Shown in pieces: positions 17,729 through 26,084 of a stretch of DNA of 64,000 bases. Where the stretch lies: positions 76,595 to 140,594 of the forward strand of contig CAYLLT010000001.1 of the NCBI GenBank assembly GCA_964384465.1. The letters are read 5' to 3'. This DNA is from CAYLLT01 sp964384465 (lineage in GTDB: Bacteria; Planctomycetota; Phycisphaerae; UBA1845; PWPN01). The notes beneath the pieces are model-generated. The model had not been told where the DNA came from, made no database searches, and was given only the letters and a program-made list of their open reading frames with translations. A program made the position numbers and the translations under genes. Position 1 is the first letter of the stretch. Every line of letters begins with the position of its first letter.

Positions 17729-17798
17729 TCAAAGAACCTGTATGCCACTGCTGTGTCAGCAGTGGGAGGGAGGGTCATGAACCGCGGGAGGGAACCGT

Positions 17799-17827
17799 TT
17801 GACCGGGTATAGCCTGTAAGCTATACT
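17799..17827 (+). promoter_or_regulatory. Sigma70 promoter with palindromic operator for the XRE gene
   Basis: TTGACC (17799-17804), a 17-nt spacer and TATACT (17822-17827). A perfect inverted repeat GTATAGC-N6-GCTATAC spans 17807-17826, covering the spacer and -10 box, as expected for an autorepressing XRE protein. The expected transcript start (about 17834) coincides with the ATG at 17835, so the mRNA is probably leaderless. Confidence 0.75.
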
Positions 17828-17834
17828 CTGGAAC

Positions 17835-18197
17835 ATGGCGAAATCATTCGATGAACTGGTCCAGCGAACGACCACAAAGCGGACCCGCGAGCGTGCGGCC
17901 CGACGGGCTCGGGAATTGCTTGGCGAACTGCTCCTCAGCGAAATCCGCAAGCTGGCGGGCAAGAGCCAGCGCCAGGTAGCACGGGAACTGGGTATCAAAC
18001 AGCCCAGCCTGTCAAAGCTGGAGAACCAGTCCGACATGCAGATTTCCACCCTCCGGCGGATCGTAAAAGCCCTGGGCGGCGAACTCGAAGTCATCGCCAG
18101 GTTCCCAAAGGGGAGGGTAAAGATCGAGCAGCCGGATAAGGCGCACGGTCGGACTGCGCGCAAGAGTCCGCAGTCGTGCGAGCTTCAGCTTGTTTGA
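17835..18197 (+). CDS. XRE-family regulator, HigA-like antitoxin type
   Basis: 120 residues. A helix-turn-helix is clear at about residues 45-70 (KSQRQVARELGIKQPSLSKLE), followed by STLRRIVKALGGELEVIARFP, typical of antitoxins of RelE/HigB-like pairs. No toxin gene is next to it: the upstream gap (17729-17798) is too short and the downstream gene is convergent xdh. It is therefore an orphan antitoxin or a stand-alone regulator. The promoter carries a palindrome that it probably binds. Confidence 0.85.
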   Translation: MAKSFDELVQRTTTKRTRERAARRARELLGELLLSEIRKLAGKSQRQVARELGIKQPSLSKLENQSDMQISTLRRIVKALGGELEVIARFPKGRVKIEQPDKAHGRTARKSPQSCELQLV

Positions 18198-18202
18198 TGC
18201 GG

Positions 18203-20968
18203 TTATTTGCGACGTTTCGGCGAGAGCATCGCCTTGGCGGCGGGGGAATCTTTCATAGGCAGTTGTTTACGAATGACATGGTCGAACCTGTAAAGCGCTC
18301 CGGCGACGGCGGGAGCGGTCGGGACGAGGCCGATCTCGCCGACGCCTTTGGCGCCGTAGGGGCATTCGGGGTCGGCTTCCTCGACGAAGATCAACTCGAT
18401 CTCGGGCATCTGGTGAGCGCGGAGCACGCCGACGCTCTTGATGTCGTCGGTGACGATGCGGCCGCCTTCGACGACGAAGTCCTCGGTCAGCGCGTATCCG
18501 AGGCCCATGTGGATCGAGCCTTCCATCTGGCCTTCGAGCAGCTTGGGATTCAGCACCCGGCCAACATCGTGGCAGGCGATCACCTTCCTCAGCGCGCCGT
18601 CATCGTCGAGGATCACGACCTGCGTCGCAAAGCCGTAGGTCAGGTGCGTCTTCGGGTCGGGCACGTCGGCGCCGAGCTTGTGCGTGTAATTGCAAATCCA
18701 CTCGCCGAAATATCGCTTGCCGGCCAGCTCGCGAAGTTTGCTCTTGATCGCATCAACCTCTTGCGGCGTAGCGCAACCGTTCGAGCCGAAAATGCGTTTC
18801 AAATCCGGTAAAAATGTCTTGCACGCCTCGATGATCGAGTTCCCGGCGAGAACGGTGCCACGGCTCGCCGTCGTCTGCCCGCAATCGAGTGCCTCGCTTG
18901 TATCGGTCGTCGCGTGAAAAACCTCCGCCGGCAGGCCCGTCTCCTCCACCGCCGTCTGGATGCAGATCGTGAATAGGCCCTGCCCCATCTCGGTGAAGCC
19001 GGTGCGGATGGTGATGGTGCCGTCGTCTTCAACCGTCAGCATCGCCCGCCCGATATCCGGCATGCCGTTGCCGATGCCGACATTTTTGATGCCGCACGCG
19101 ATGCCCGCGTACTTCGCCCCGCGATACGCATCCTTCACCGCCAGCAGCGTCTTCTTCAGCCCGAACGGCTTGACCAGCCGCTGCCCCGTGCAGAACCGGT
19201 CGCCGAGATGGAGTACGTTCCGCCAGCGGATCTCCCAGCCGTCGATACCGACCTTCTCCGCGAGGCGGTCGAGCAGCCCCTCGATCGCAAACGCCGCCTG
19301 GTTCGCCCCGAAGCCGCGCATCGCCCCGCACGGCGGATTGTTCGTGTACACCGCCCGCGATTCGATATCCACGTTCGGCACGCGGTACGGCCCGGTGGCA
19401 TGCCCGCCGGCCCGCTCAAGTACCTTCGCCCCGACGGACGCATACGCCCCCTTGTCGCCGATCATGCGAGCCCAAACGGCGGTGAGTCGGCCCTCGGCGT
19501 CGCAGCCCACCTTGTAGTGCATCTCGATCGGGTGACGCTTGGGATGCAGCCGGAAGCTCTCCTCGCGGTCCAGCGTGCACTTCACGGGCTTGCCCGTCAG
19601 CGCCGCCAGCAGCGAAGTCTGCGCCTGGATGCTCATATCCTCTTTGCCACCGAAGGCGCCGCCGTTGCTGACCAGCTCGACGTGGAGCCGCTCCTCCGGC
19701 CACCCGAGCACTTTTGCGATCTGCCGCCGGTCGTCGTAAACACCCTGACCCTGCGAGAGCACGCGTAGTCGGATCGCTGATTGCTGATTGCGGATTGCGG
19801 ATTTAAGAACGGGGATTGCGTCGTTCTCTGCCAATCCGCAATCCGAAATTCGCAATTCGCAATTCTCCGGAATGGCGATGCACGCTTCCGGCTCAAGAAA
19901 CATGTGCTCGATGAACTGCGTTCTGTACGTGTCTTCAATGATGTGCGCGGATTGAGCGAACGCCGCCTCTGCATCACCTCGTCGAACCGCCGAGCGGCTC
20001 AGCAGATTTCCCTTCGGGTGAAGCTTCGGTGCGTCCGGCTTGAGCGCATCGTGCGGGTTCGTGACCGGCTCGCGGACTTGGTAATCGATGTCGATCATCG
20101 CCGCCGCCCGCCGGGCGGCCCGCTCGTCCTCCGCCACCACCGCCGCCAGAATATCGCCGACGTACCGCGTCTCCTCGCCGACAGCAATAAACACCGGCCA
20201 ATCCTGCGTGATCAGCCCGACATAGCGGTCGCCTGGCACATCCGCCGCCGTAATCACGCGAATCACGCCTGGCAGGGCCTCCGCCGCCGACGCATCGATC
20301 CCGCGCACCAGCGCCCGCGGATGATCGCTGAACCGCATCACGGCGAACGTCATGCCTGGTATTTTGATATCGTCGATATAACGCCGGTCGCCGAGCACCG
20401 CGTCGTGGCCCGTATAGCGCGCTAACGATGTTCCGATCCGCCCCGAACGATCCTCCTCCGGCATCGGCTCGCCGCGGCGGACGCGCCCGAGCAGCTCGAT
20501 CGCATCGACAATCTTGGTGTATCCCGTGCAGCGGCACAGATGGGCACGCAGATCCGCAGCGATCTCGTCGCGGGCCGGACAGGCGTTGCGCTCCAGCAAA
20601 GCATGCGCCCGCATTGCAATCCCCGGTATGCAGAACCCGCACTGCACCCCGCCCGCATGCACGAAGCAGTCGGCGATCTGCTTGCGCCGATCATCGCTCA
20701 AACCTTCGAGCGTGGTCACCGACTTGCCCGCCACGCGAGTCGCCTTCGTCGTGCAGCTCAGCAGCGGCTTGCCGTCGATCAGCACCGTGCAGCATCCGCA
20801 CGACGCCTGCGGCTGGCAGCCGTCCTTCGGCGAGATGACGTCGAGTTGATCGCGCAGGGCATCCAGCAGCGTGGTTTCGGCGTCCGAGAGGACGCTCACG
20901 TCCTGCCCGTTCAGGCGGAACCCGACCGCTTGCGGAGTCGTAGCTGGAGCTGTGGGGGCAACGGCCAT
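18203..20968 (-). CDS. Fused 2Fe-2S/molybdopterin hydroxylase, selenium-dependent xanthine dehydrogenase type
   Basis: 921 residues from ATG 20968. Residues 1-165 bind two 2Fe-2S clusters (CQPQASCGCC, QCGFC, HLCRC). The rest is the Moco domain: NGGAFGGKED, GAMRGFGANQ, TGFTEMGQG and the catalytic-Glu region YGAKGVGE. There is no FAD domain. This layout fits the selenium-dependent molybdenum hydroxylases (XdhD-like) that oxidise purines with a labile Mo-Se ligand, not selenocysteine. YgeY and YgeW are beside it, which supports purine breakdown. About 33 residues encoded by 19770-19868 are an in-frame palindromic insertion. Upstream starts at 21007 and 21016 lack a good ribosome site. Confidence 0.88.
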   Translation of the reverse strand: MAVAPTAPATTPQAVGFRLNGQDVSVLSDAETTLLDALRDQLDVISPKDGCQPQASCGCCTVLIDGKPLLSCTTKATRVAGKSVTTLEGLSDDRRKQIADCFVHAGGVQCGFCIPGIAMRAHALLERNACPARDEIAADLRAHLCRCTGYTKIVDAIELLGRVRRGEPMPEEDRSGRIGTSLARYTGHDAVLGDRRYIDDIKIPGMTFAVMRFSDHPRALVRGIDASAAEALPGVIRVITAADVPGDRYVGLITQDWPVFIAVGEETRYVGDILAAVVAEDERAARRAAAMIDIDYQVREPVTNPHDALKPDAPKLHPKGNLLSRSAVRRGDAEAAFAQSAHIIEDTYRTQFIEHMFLEPEACIAIPENCELRISDCGLAENDAIPVLKSAIRNQQSAIRLRVLSQGQGVYDDRRQIAKVLGWPEERLHVELVSNGGAFGGKEDMSIQAQTSLLAALTGKPVKCTLDREESFRLHPKRHPIEMHYKVGCDAEGRLTAVWARMIGDKGAYASVGAKVLERAGGHATGPYRVPNVDIESRAVYTNNPPCGAMRGFGANQAAFAIEGLLDRLAEKVGIDGWEIRWRNVLHLGDRFCTGQRLVKPFGLKKTLLAVKDAYRGAKYAGIACGIKNVGIGNGMPDIGRAMLTVEDDGTITIRTGFTEMGQGLFTICIQTAVEETGLPAEVFHATTDTSEALDCGQTTASRGTVLAGNSIIEACKTFLPDLKRIFGSNGCATPQEVDAIKSKLRELAGKRYFGEWICNYTHKLGADVPDPKTHLTYGFATQVVILDDDGALRKVIACHDVGRVLNPKLLEGQMEGSIHMGLGYALTEDFVVEGGRIVTDDIKSVGVLRAHQMPEIELIFVEEADPECPYGAKGVGEIGLVPTAPAVAGALYRFDHVIRKQLPMKDSPAAKAMLSPKRRK
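19770..19868. repeat. In-frame palindromic insertion inside the molybdenum hydroxylase gene
   Basis: About 99 bp with arms GATTGCGGATTGCGGATT and AATCCGCAATCCGAAATTCG around a spacer. It translates to an ENCELRISDCGL...SAIRNQQSAI segment between the conserved PEACIAIPE and LRVLSQGQG blocks of the enzyme. The length is a multiple of three and keeps the frame open. Same family as the repeats at 9609-9703 and in 51895-53052. Confidence 0.8.
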
Positions 20969-21060
20969 TGTTGAAAAGCTCTCCGACAGGCGAACTGGAA
21001 AAGCCATAGCGGACATCTCATTATCGGCAAAACCCGCCGGAATCGCAATCCGCTCGTTAA
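20961..21060. repeat. Direct repeat, copy A, beside HNH cassette
   Basis: About 100 bases including the xdh start codon and upstream region. A diverged copy lies at 21779-21866 in the same orientation: both share CCTCCGA/CTCCGA, CATTATCG/TATTATCG, CCCGCCG and CAATCCGCTCGTT in the same order. Confidence 0.65.
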
Positions 21061-21065
21061 AGCGT

Positions 21066-21476
21066 TCAGTCCGGAGGAAAGAGTTTGAATAATTCCTCGG
21101 CACGCCGGATCTGGATCCGGCGAGAGTGATTGAAATCGAGGAGAGTGGCTGTCGCCCTGCCGATCGCGGTAAGTGCCAGGACATCGTAGTTGTTCCATCT
21201 GAAATGGTCGGCCCACTGGTCCGTGCGCGGACTGAATAGCCGGACCGCTTCTCCCGTGAAGGGATCAGGCGCTTCGATACGTCCCGCCTTGTGCAGATTA
21301 CATCCAGGACAGGCCCATGCCAGATTTTCAGAGTTCGATTCCCCGCCGCGCGAACGGGGCACGACGTGCTCAACATGGAAAGTGGCGCCTTGCAGCGCCT
21401 GGTGCATGCGGCAGTATTCGCAACGTCCGCCTGCCCGCCGCTCGACCTCACGTTGGAGCTCGGTTGACAGGCTCAC
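21066..21476 (-). CDS. HNH endonuclease
   Basis: 136 residues. It has the HNH core: CEYCR, then HVEHVVPRSRGG (catalytic His region), NLAWACPGCN and HKAG, with the two CxxC pairs binding zinc. The C-terminal half is a helical extension seen in stand-alone HNH proteins of cyanobacteria and planctomycetes. The start overlaps the stop of the small upstream gene (ATGA). The pair is bracketed by two diverged direct repeats, so it may be an inserted cassette. Homing, restriction or a housekeeping nick are all possible. Confidence 0.88.
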   Translation of the reverse strand: MSLSTELQREVERRAGGRCEYCRMHQALQGATFHVEHVVPRSRGGESNSENLAWACPGCNLHKAGRIEAPDPFTGEAVRLFSPRTDQWADHFRWNNYDVLALTAIGRATATLLDFNHSRRIQIRRAEELFKLFPPD

Positions 21477-21694
21477 TGAGGCGTGCGCCCCAGCAGATGG
21501 AGGGCCTCGGCGCGGACCAGCGACAGCCTCTCACTCAGCTCCACCAGCGTTTCAAGCTCCGCGCGATCCTCTTCATCCAGCGCTCCTTCACTATTCTGAT
21601 CCATCAGCGCTTGCAGACGCCGATCAGCTTTCGGCGGCAACCGGAGTTCACTGACTTGCTCCACCCAATCAGTTGGCGCGGTAATGACCGTCAT
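21473..21694 (-). CDS. Small partner protein of the HNH endonuclease
   Basis: 73 residues, mainly helical (RLPPKADRRLQALMDQNSEG ... LETLVELSERLSLVRAEALHLL). It ends in ATGA overlap with the HNH gene. Similar small genes accompany this HNH type in other genomes; they look like antitoxins or specificity partners, but no function is established to my knowledge. Confidence 0.7.
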   Translation of the reverse strand: MTVITAPTDWVEQVSELRLPPKADRRLQALMDQNSEGALDEEDRAELETLVELSERLSLVRAEALHLLGRTPQ

Positions 21695-21778
21695 GAGTAT
21701 AGCTCCTGGACGCAGTGGGGATACTCAGCATCGGCTCTCACGCCTCGCGGCGTCATCGCTCGTTCATTGGGGTCAAGG

Positions 21779-21866
21779 GCCACTGTTGCAAATCCTCCGA
21801 GAGGCGACCCGCTGAGTATCTTATTATCGACAAATCCCGCCGAATTGACAATCCGCTCGTTGACAG
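21779..21866. repeat. Direct repeat, copy B, beside HNH cassette
   Basis: Diverged copy of 20961-21060 with one gap of about 10 nt. The xdh start codon CAT of copy A is CAC here, so it is not an active gene start. Confidence 0.65.
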
Positions 21867-21925
21867 CCCGCCGGCAGACATTATCCTCTCCGCCGTTCAC
21901 CATCGCCTTACCGGAGGACCTCGAA

Positions 21926-23188
21926 GTGGATTCCGCCGCAATCCTGGCCCGCGCCGAACATTACCGCGACGACATGGTTCGCTTCCTGCGGGACCTTGTC
22001 GCCATCCCCAGCGAGAGCACGCAGGAGAAGTCGGTCATCGACCGCATCGCCGCCGAGATGGAGCGGCTCGGATCGTTCGACGAGATCAAGGTGGACGGCA
22101 TGGGCAACCTGTTCGGCCGCATCGGCCACGGCCCGCGCGTCATCGCCATCGACGCCCACGTCGATACCGTCGGCGTCGGCGACCGTAGCGAGTGGAAGCA
22201 CGATCCGTACGAGGGCAAGGTCGCGGACGGCCGCGTGTGGGGCCGCGGCGCCGGCGATCAGGAAGGCGCCAGCGCCAGCATGGTCTACGCCGGCAGGATC
22301 ATCCGCGACCTGAAGCTGCCCACCGACGACTACTCGTTGTACTTCGTGTTCACCGTGATGGAGGAGGATTGCGACGGCCTCTGCTGGCAGTACATCGTCA
22401 ACGAGGGCAAGTTCCGCCCGGAGTGCGTGGTGGTTACTGACTCGACCAACTGCCAGATCCTCCGCGGCCAGCGCGGCCGCATGGAGATCGGCGTCACCGT
22501 CAAAGGCAAGAGCTGCCACGGCTCGATGCCGCACAAGGGCGACAACGCGGTCTACAAGATGGCCCGCGTCGTCCGTGAGATCGAAAAACTCAACAACCGT
22601 CTGCGTAACGACCGCTTCCTCGGGAAAGCGACGATCACCGTTTCATACATCGACTGCAAGACGCCGTCGATGTGCGCCGTCCCCGACCAGTCGTTCGTTC
22701 ATCTCGACCGTCGGCTGACCACCGGCGACACGGAGGCATCAGCGCTGCGCGAGGTGCGCGACGCGGTCAAACGCGCGGGCGTCACCGGCGCGAAGATCGA
22801 AACGCGCCGCTACTCGCGCCCCAGCTACACCGGTTTGACGTATCCCACCAAGAGCTACTTCCCAACGTGGCTCGTGGCGGAAGATTCCGCGCCGGTAAGC
22901 GCCGCCGTGCAGACCTACAAATCGCTCTTCCGCAAAACCCCCAAAGTCGGACTCTGGACGTTCAGCACCAACGCCGTCAGCATCAACGGCATGTTCGGCA
23001 TCCCCTGCGTCGGCTTCGGCCCGGCTCCCGAGTCCGTCGCCCACACCGTCAACGACTCCGTGCCCATCGCCCAACTCGTCCAGTCCGCCGCGTTTTATGC
23101 AGCTTTCCCGAACGTCTACTGCGGTCTGCCGGCCACCGGCTCAAACGGAACAAAACCGCCAAGACACCAAGCCGCCAAGAGGAAGTGA
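21926..23188 (+). CDS. ygeY: YgeY-family M20 metallohydrolase (selenium/purine cluster)
   Basis: 420 residues from GTG 21926, with CCGGAGGACC ending six bases before it. M20 fold with metal ligands in AIDAHVDTV, RGAGDQEGA, VMEEDCDG, VVVTDSTNC and the late His in AHTVNDS. YgeY proteins are hydrolases linked to selenium-dependent purine catabolism; the uric acid degradation cluster of gut bacteria needs ygeY. The neighbours are the fused molybdenum hydroxylase (divergent) and YgeW. The last 15 residues (GTKPPRHQAAKRK) are encoded by a repeat of the ACCGCCAAGACACC family and are probably not native to the fold. Confidence 0.88.
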   Translation: MDSAAILARAEHYRDDMVRFLRDLVAIPSESTQEKSVIDRIAAEMERLGSFDEIKVDGMGNLFGRIGHGPRVIAIDAHVDTVGVGDRSEWKHDPYEGKVADGRVWGRGAGDQEGASASMVYAGRIIRDLKLPTDDYSLYFVFTVMEEDCDGLCWQYIVNEGKFRPECVVVTDSTNCQILRGQRGRMEIGVTVKGKSCHGSMPHKGDNAVYKMARVVREIEKLNNRLRNDRFLGKATITVSYIDCKTPSMCAVPDQSFVHLDRRLTTGDTEASALREVRDAVKRAGVTGAKIETRRYSRPSYTGLTYPTKSYFPTWLVAEDSAPVSAAVQTYKSLFRKTPKVGLWTFSTNAVSINGMFGIPCVGFGPAPESVAHTVNDSVPIAQLVQSAAFYAAFPNVYCGLPATGSNGTKPPRHQAAKRK

Positions 23189-23192
23189 ATGA

Positions 23193-23260
23193 TGTGGCAC
23201 CGGCGTCTCGCCGGTGAGGTGCGGTGGCCCACCCGAAGGGGGGACACGAAGATCGAGCGC
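23193..23260. repeat. CACCGGCG hairpin plus GGTGGCCCA element
   Basis: GGCACCGGCGTCTCGCCGGTG is a hairpin of the GTGVPPV family (compare 29681-29732). It is followed by GGTGGCCCACCCGAAGG...GAAGATCGA, related to 4746-4782. They lie after ygeY and could end its transcript. Confidence 0.6.
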
Positions 23261-23428
23261 TGAACGCGCATCCTCCTCGCTCAACATCATCGGACGAAAA
23301 CTATATCCGATCTTCGAGTACCCCACCGCTTCGCGATGGGCTATCCAGTCTTTCAGCGGACCCGGTCAGGCTGGACAAGTACGCCATTTTCGCATCAGCT
23401 ATTCTCTTTACTTTAGATGGAGACAGAT

Positions 23429-24415
23429 ATGCGCGGTCATCGTCCGAGTCGTTTCGTCATTGCGTGCGGTTTGCTGTGCGGTGTCGTACCAGCCGTCGCG
23501 GCCGAGCCGGCGGCGTACACGCGTACCGAGGATGTGATCTATGGCCGCAAGTACGGCACCGCGCTGACACTCGATGTTTTCACACCGAATGAACATGCCA
23601 ACGGGGCGGCTGTCGTGTTCGCCGTCAGCGGGGGGTGGGTTTCGGGTCACGACTTCATCAATATCAAGTCATTCGAGAGAATCCTGAATCGAGGCTATAC
23701 CCTCATTCCCGTGGTGCACGGGAGCCAGCCCGAATACACGGTCCCCGAAATCGTCGATGACCTGCGGCGGGCCGTACGGTTCATTCGTCACCACGCCGCG
23801 CGGTTTCACATCGGAGCAAATCGCATCGGCGTTATGGGCGTCTCATCCGGCGGGCATCTCTCGCTCATGACCGGTGTCGCCAGCCATGCCGGGCGGCCGG
23901 ACGCCGAGGACCCGATCGACCGCGAGTCGAGCCGCGTGCAGGCGGTGGCCTGCTTCTTCCCGCCGACGGATTTCCTGAACTGGGGCCGGCCGGGGCGCGA
24001 TCTGCTCGCAGCGCTCGAAGAGGAACTCGCAGCGTTCAAGGCGCCGTTTGACTTTCGCGAACTCGATCCCAAGACCAAGCGCCTCGTGTTGATCGAGGAT
24101 CGCGACCGCCGCCTCCAGATCGCCCGTGACATCTCGCCCATCACGCACGTGACGCCCGACGATCCGCCCACGCTGATCATCCACGGCGACGCCGACAAGC
24201 TGGTGCCCATCCAACAGGCACGCGTGATGGAGGAACGGCTGCGGCAGGCCAAAGTCACCGTCAAGCTGGTGGTCAAACCGGGCGCGGGCCACGGCTGGGC
24301 CGACATTCAGCCCGACATGGACGCCATCGCCGACTGGTTTGATGTGTATCTGTCAATAAAGCCGGCCACGCAGCCAGCCGATTCAGCGATAGCGCCGGCA
24401 CCCGCACGGAAGTAG
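23429..24415 (+). CDS. Secreted alpha/beta hydrolase (BD-FAE/esterase-like)
   Basis: 328 residues from ATG 23429 (GGAG seven bases upstream). Signal peptide ends near VAAEP. It has an alpha/beta hydrolase core with nucleophile elbow GVSSGGH, an oxyanion region in FAVSGGWVSGH, Asp in IHGDADKLVP and His in GAGHGWAD, so the Ser-Asp-His triad is complete. Likely an exported esterase or peptidase. It lies between ygeY and ygeW but its export makes a direct role in purine breakdown unlikely. Confidence 0.82.
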   Translation: MRGHRPSRFVIACGLLCGVVPAVAAEPAAYTRTEDVIYGRKYGTALTLDVFTPNEHANGAAVVFAVSGGWVSGHDFINIKSFERILNRGYTLIPVVHGSQPEYTVPEIVDDLRRAVRFIRHHAARFHIGANRIGVMGVSSGGHLSLMTGVASHAGRPDAEDPIDRESSRVQAVACFFPPTDFLNWGRPGRDLLAALEEELAAFKAPFDFRELDPKTKRLVLIEDRDRRLQIARDISPITHVTPDDPPTLIIHGDADKLVPIQQARVMEERLRQAKVTVKLVVKPGAGHGWADIQPDMDAIADWFDVYLSIKPATQPADSAIAPAPARK

Positions 24416-24546
24416 CCCAAATCATTCGGCTATTGCTCTCATGACAGGATAGACAAGACACCGCTTTTCGCATCAGATATGGCGGTTTTTCTTGGCGCCT
24501 CGGCGTCTTGGCACTGCGGTTGAACGGGTAGGAAGAGGAGATAGAT

Positions 24547-25584
24547 ATGCCGAATCTGAAAGGTCGCGATTACATCGAAACGCAGGACTTCACGCTCGAC
24601 GAGATCAATGCGCTGCTGTTGACGGCGGACGAACTCAAGGCGAAGTTCCATCGCGGCGAGAAAACCCTCGTCTTGTCAAATCAGACGGTGTTCCTGCTCT
24701 TTTTCGACAACAGCACGCGGACGCGAAACGCGTTTGAGGCCGGCGCGACGCAGCTCGGGGCCCACGCTCACTTCCTCGATTCGCGCTCGACGCAGATCGC
24801 CCACGGCGAGACGGCATTCGACACCGGCAAAATTCTCGGCAGCATGGGCCACGGCATCGCCATCCGCCATGATCTGATCATCGGCGAGGGCAACAAGTAC
24901 ATGCGGCAGGTGGCGGAAGCGACGGCCGTCCCGGTCATCAACATGCAGTGCGACGTGGACCACCCGACGCAGACGCTGGCCGACCTGATGACCATCCGCG
25001 AGCAGTTCGGTGCGAACAATCTCAAGGGCAGGAAGATATGCGTCTCGTGGGCGTACGCGCCGTCGTATGCCAAGCCGCTCTCCGTGCCGCAGGGGCTGAT
25101 CACACTGATGACGCGGGTAGGCATGGACGTGACGCTCGCGCATCCGCCCGGATATCGCCTGATGGACGAGCCGATGCGGCACGCCCGCGAGAACGCGAAA
25201 CAAGCCGGCGTCAAATTCGACGTAACCGAGGACATGGACGCCGCGTTCAAAGACGCCGACATCGTCTATCCCAAAAGCTGGGGCGCCTACGACCTCATGC
25301 TCCAGCGGCGAGACGCGAAGTCGGACGGCGAAATGCAGCGCATCGAGAAAGAGTGCCTCGCGGTGAACGCCCGCTTCAAGAACTGGATCTGCGACGAGCG
25401 GCGGATGAAGCTGGCCAGGCCGACCGCCGTCTACATGCACTGTCTTCCCGCCGACCGCGGCAGCGAGGTGACGGATGCGGTCATCGACGGTCCGCAATCC
25501 ATCGTTTTCCCCGAGGCCGAGAACCGCCTGCACACCGCCAAGGCCATCATGGCCGGCACCATGCGCGAGCGACCGTTTTCTTAA
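24547..25584 (+). CDS. ygeW: YgeW-type knotted carbamoyltransferase
   Basis: 345 residues, ATG preceded by GAAGAGGAG. Carbamoyl-phosphate site FDNSTRTRNAFE (STRTR), the HPTQTLADL motif and HCLPADRGSEV place it in the aspartate/ornithine carbamoyltransferase superfamily. The insertion AYAPSYAKPLSVPQG is characteristic of the YgeW knotted group. In the purine pathway it would run in reverse, making carbamoyl phosphate from a carbamoylated intermediate for the carbamate kinase at 27912. The true substrate is not established. Confidence 0.92.
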   Translation: MPNLKGRDYIETQDFTLDEINALLLTADELKAKFHRGEKTLVLSNQTVFLLFFDNSTRTRNAFEAGATQLGAHAHFLDSRSTQIAHGETAFDTGKILGSMGHGIAIRHDLIIGEGNKYMRQVAEATAVPVINMQCDVDHPTQTLADLMTIREQFGANNLKGRKICVSWAYAPSYAKPLSVPQGLITLMTRVGMDVTLAHPPGYRLMDEPMRHARENAKQAGVKFDVTEDMDAAFKDADIVYPKSWGAYDLMLQRRDAKSDGEMQRIEKECLAVNARFKNWICDERRMKLARPTAVYMHCLPADRGSEVTDAVIDGPQSIVFPEAENRLHTAKAIMAGTMRERPFS

Positions 25585-25634
25585 GCGGAGAGTCGAGTAT
25601 AATTGGTCGTGGGTGGAGTGTTAAGGATCAAGAG

Positions 25635-25859
25635 ATGCGTACCAGGACAAATCGAAAAACGAAATCCGTTAAAAAGAGCAGGGCGGTACGCAATCTTAAA
25701 CTCCCTCCGGTTGAAGTCTACTCTGATGAGCGTGTGGCGGAGTTTCTGCTGTCCAATACGGTCGATCGAGAGGACTACGAGCGCGCGGTCAAGCTGGTCC
25801 GGAAAATGGGGCTGGACCCGGCGAAGATCGACCATGACAAACCGGTTGGGGTGCCGTAG
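25635..25859 (+). CDS. Antitoxin-like small protein upstream of a broken PIN toxin
   Basis: 74 residues, a basic N-terminus then EVYSDERVAEFLLSNTVDREDYERAVKLVRKMGLDP. It ends TAGTG, overlapping the GTG start of a PIN-domain remnant, the normal layout of a VapBC-like pair. No known antitoxin fold was recognised with certainty. Confidence 0.65.
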   Translation: MRTRTNRKTKSVKKSRAVRNLKLPPVEVYSDERVAEFLLSNTVDREDYERAVKLVRKMGLDPAKIDHDKPVGVP

Positions 25860-25990
25860 TGGATCGCGTCTTCCTGGACGCCAATGTGCTCTTTTCCGCC
25901 GCGTATAATCCCGCCTGTCGAATCATGCAGTTATGGTCGCTTCCTGAGACCGACCTGGTGCTCTCAACTTTGAAGCTTCGCGGGGTCTAG
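25859..25990 (+). pseudogene. Truncated PIN-domain toxin (VapC-like)
   Basis: Reads VDRVFLDANVLFSAAYNP...LVLST from GTG 25859, the typical first strand of a PIN ribonuclease with the first catalytic Asp (LDANVLFSA). It stops after 43 residues, about a third of normal length, where AAGCTTCGCGG...GCTTCGCGCG repeat-like sequence begins. The remaining catalytic acids are missing, so it is inactive. Confidence 0.75.
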
Positions 25991-26084
25991 CTTCGCGCGA
26001 TGCAATCAATGCAACTTTTTTGCTTTCGCAGCGTCTAAGTTGAAGGCACGATCCGGTCTCGCTGTCCTTCCGAGGAGCAGTCAC

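Noticed and set aside
18203..20968. Possible selenocysteine codon in the molybdenum hydroxylase
   Set aside because: No in-frame TGA is present. In this enzyme group selenium is a labile ligand of the cofactor, so none is expected.
21325..21350. tRNA T-loop-like GTTCGATTCC
   Set aside because: It falls in the HNH gene, with no acceptor or anticodon stem around it.
21066..21451. N-terminal extension of the xdh frame to 21451
   Set aside because: It overlaps the HNH gene and lacks homology; ATG 20968 starts right before the 2Fe-2S domain.
21691..21903. 70-codon frame on the minus strand
   Set aside because: It lies across direct repeat copy B and has no recognisable domain; it looks like a remnant of duplicated 5' sequence.
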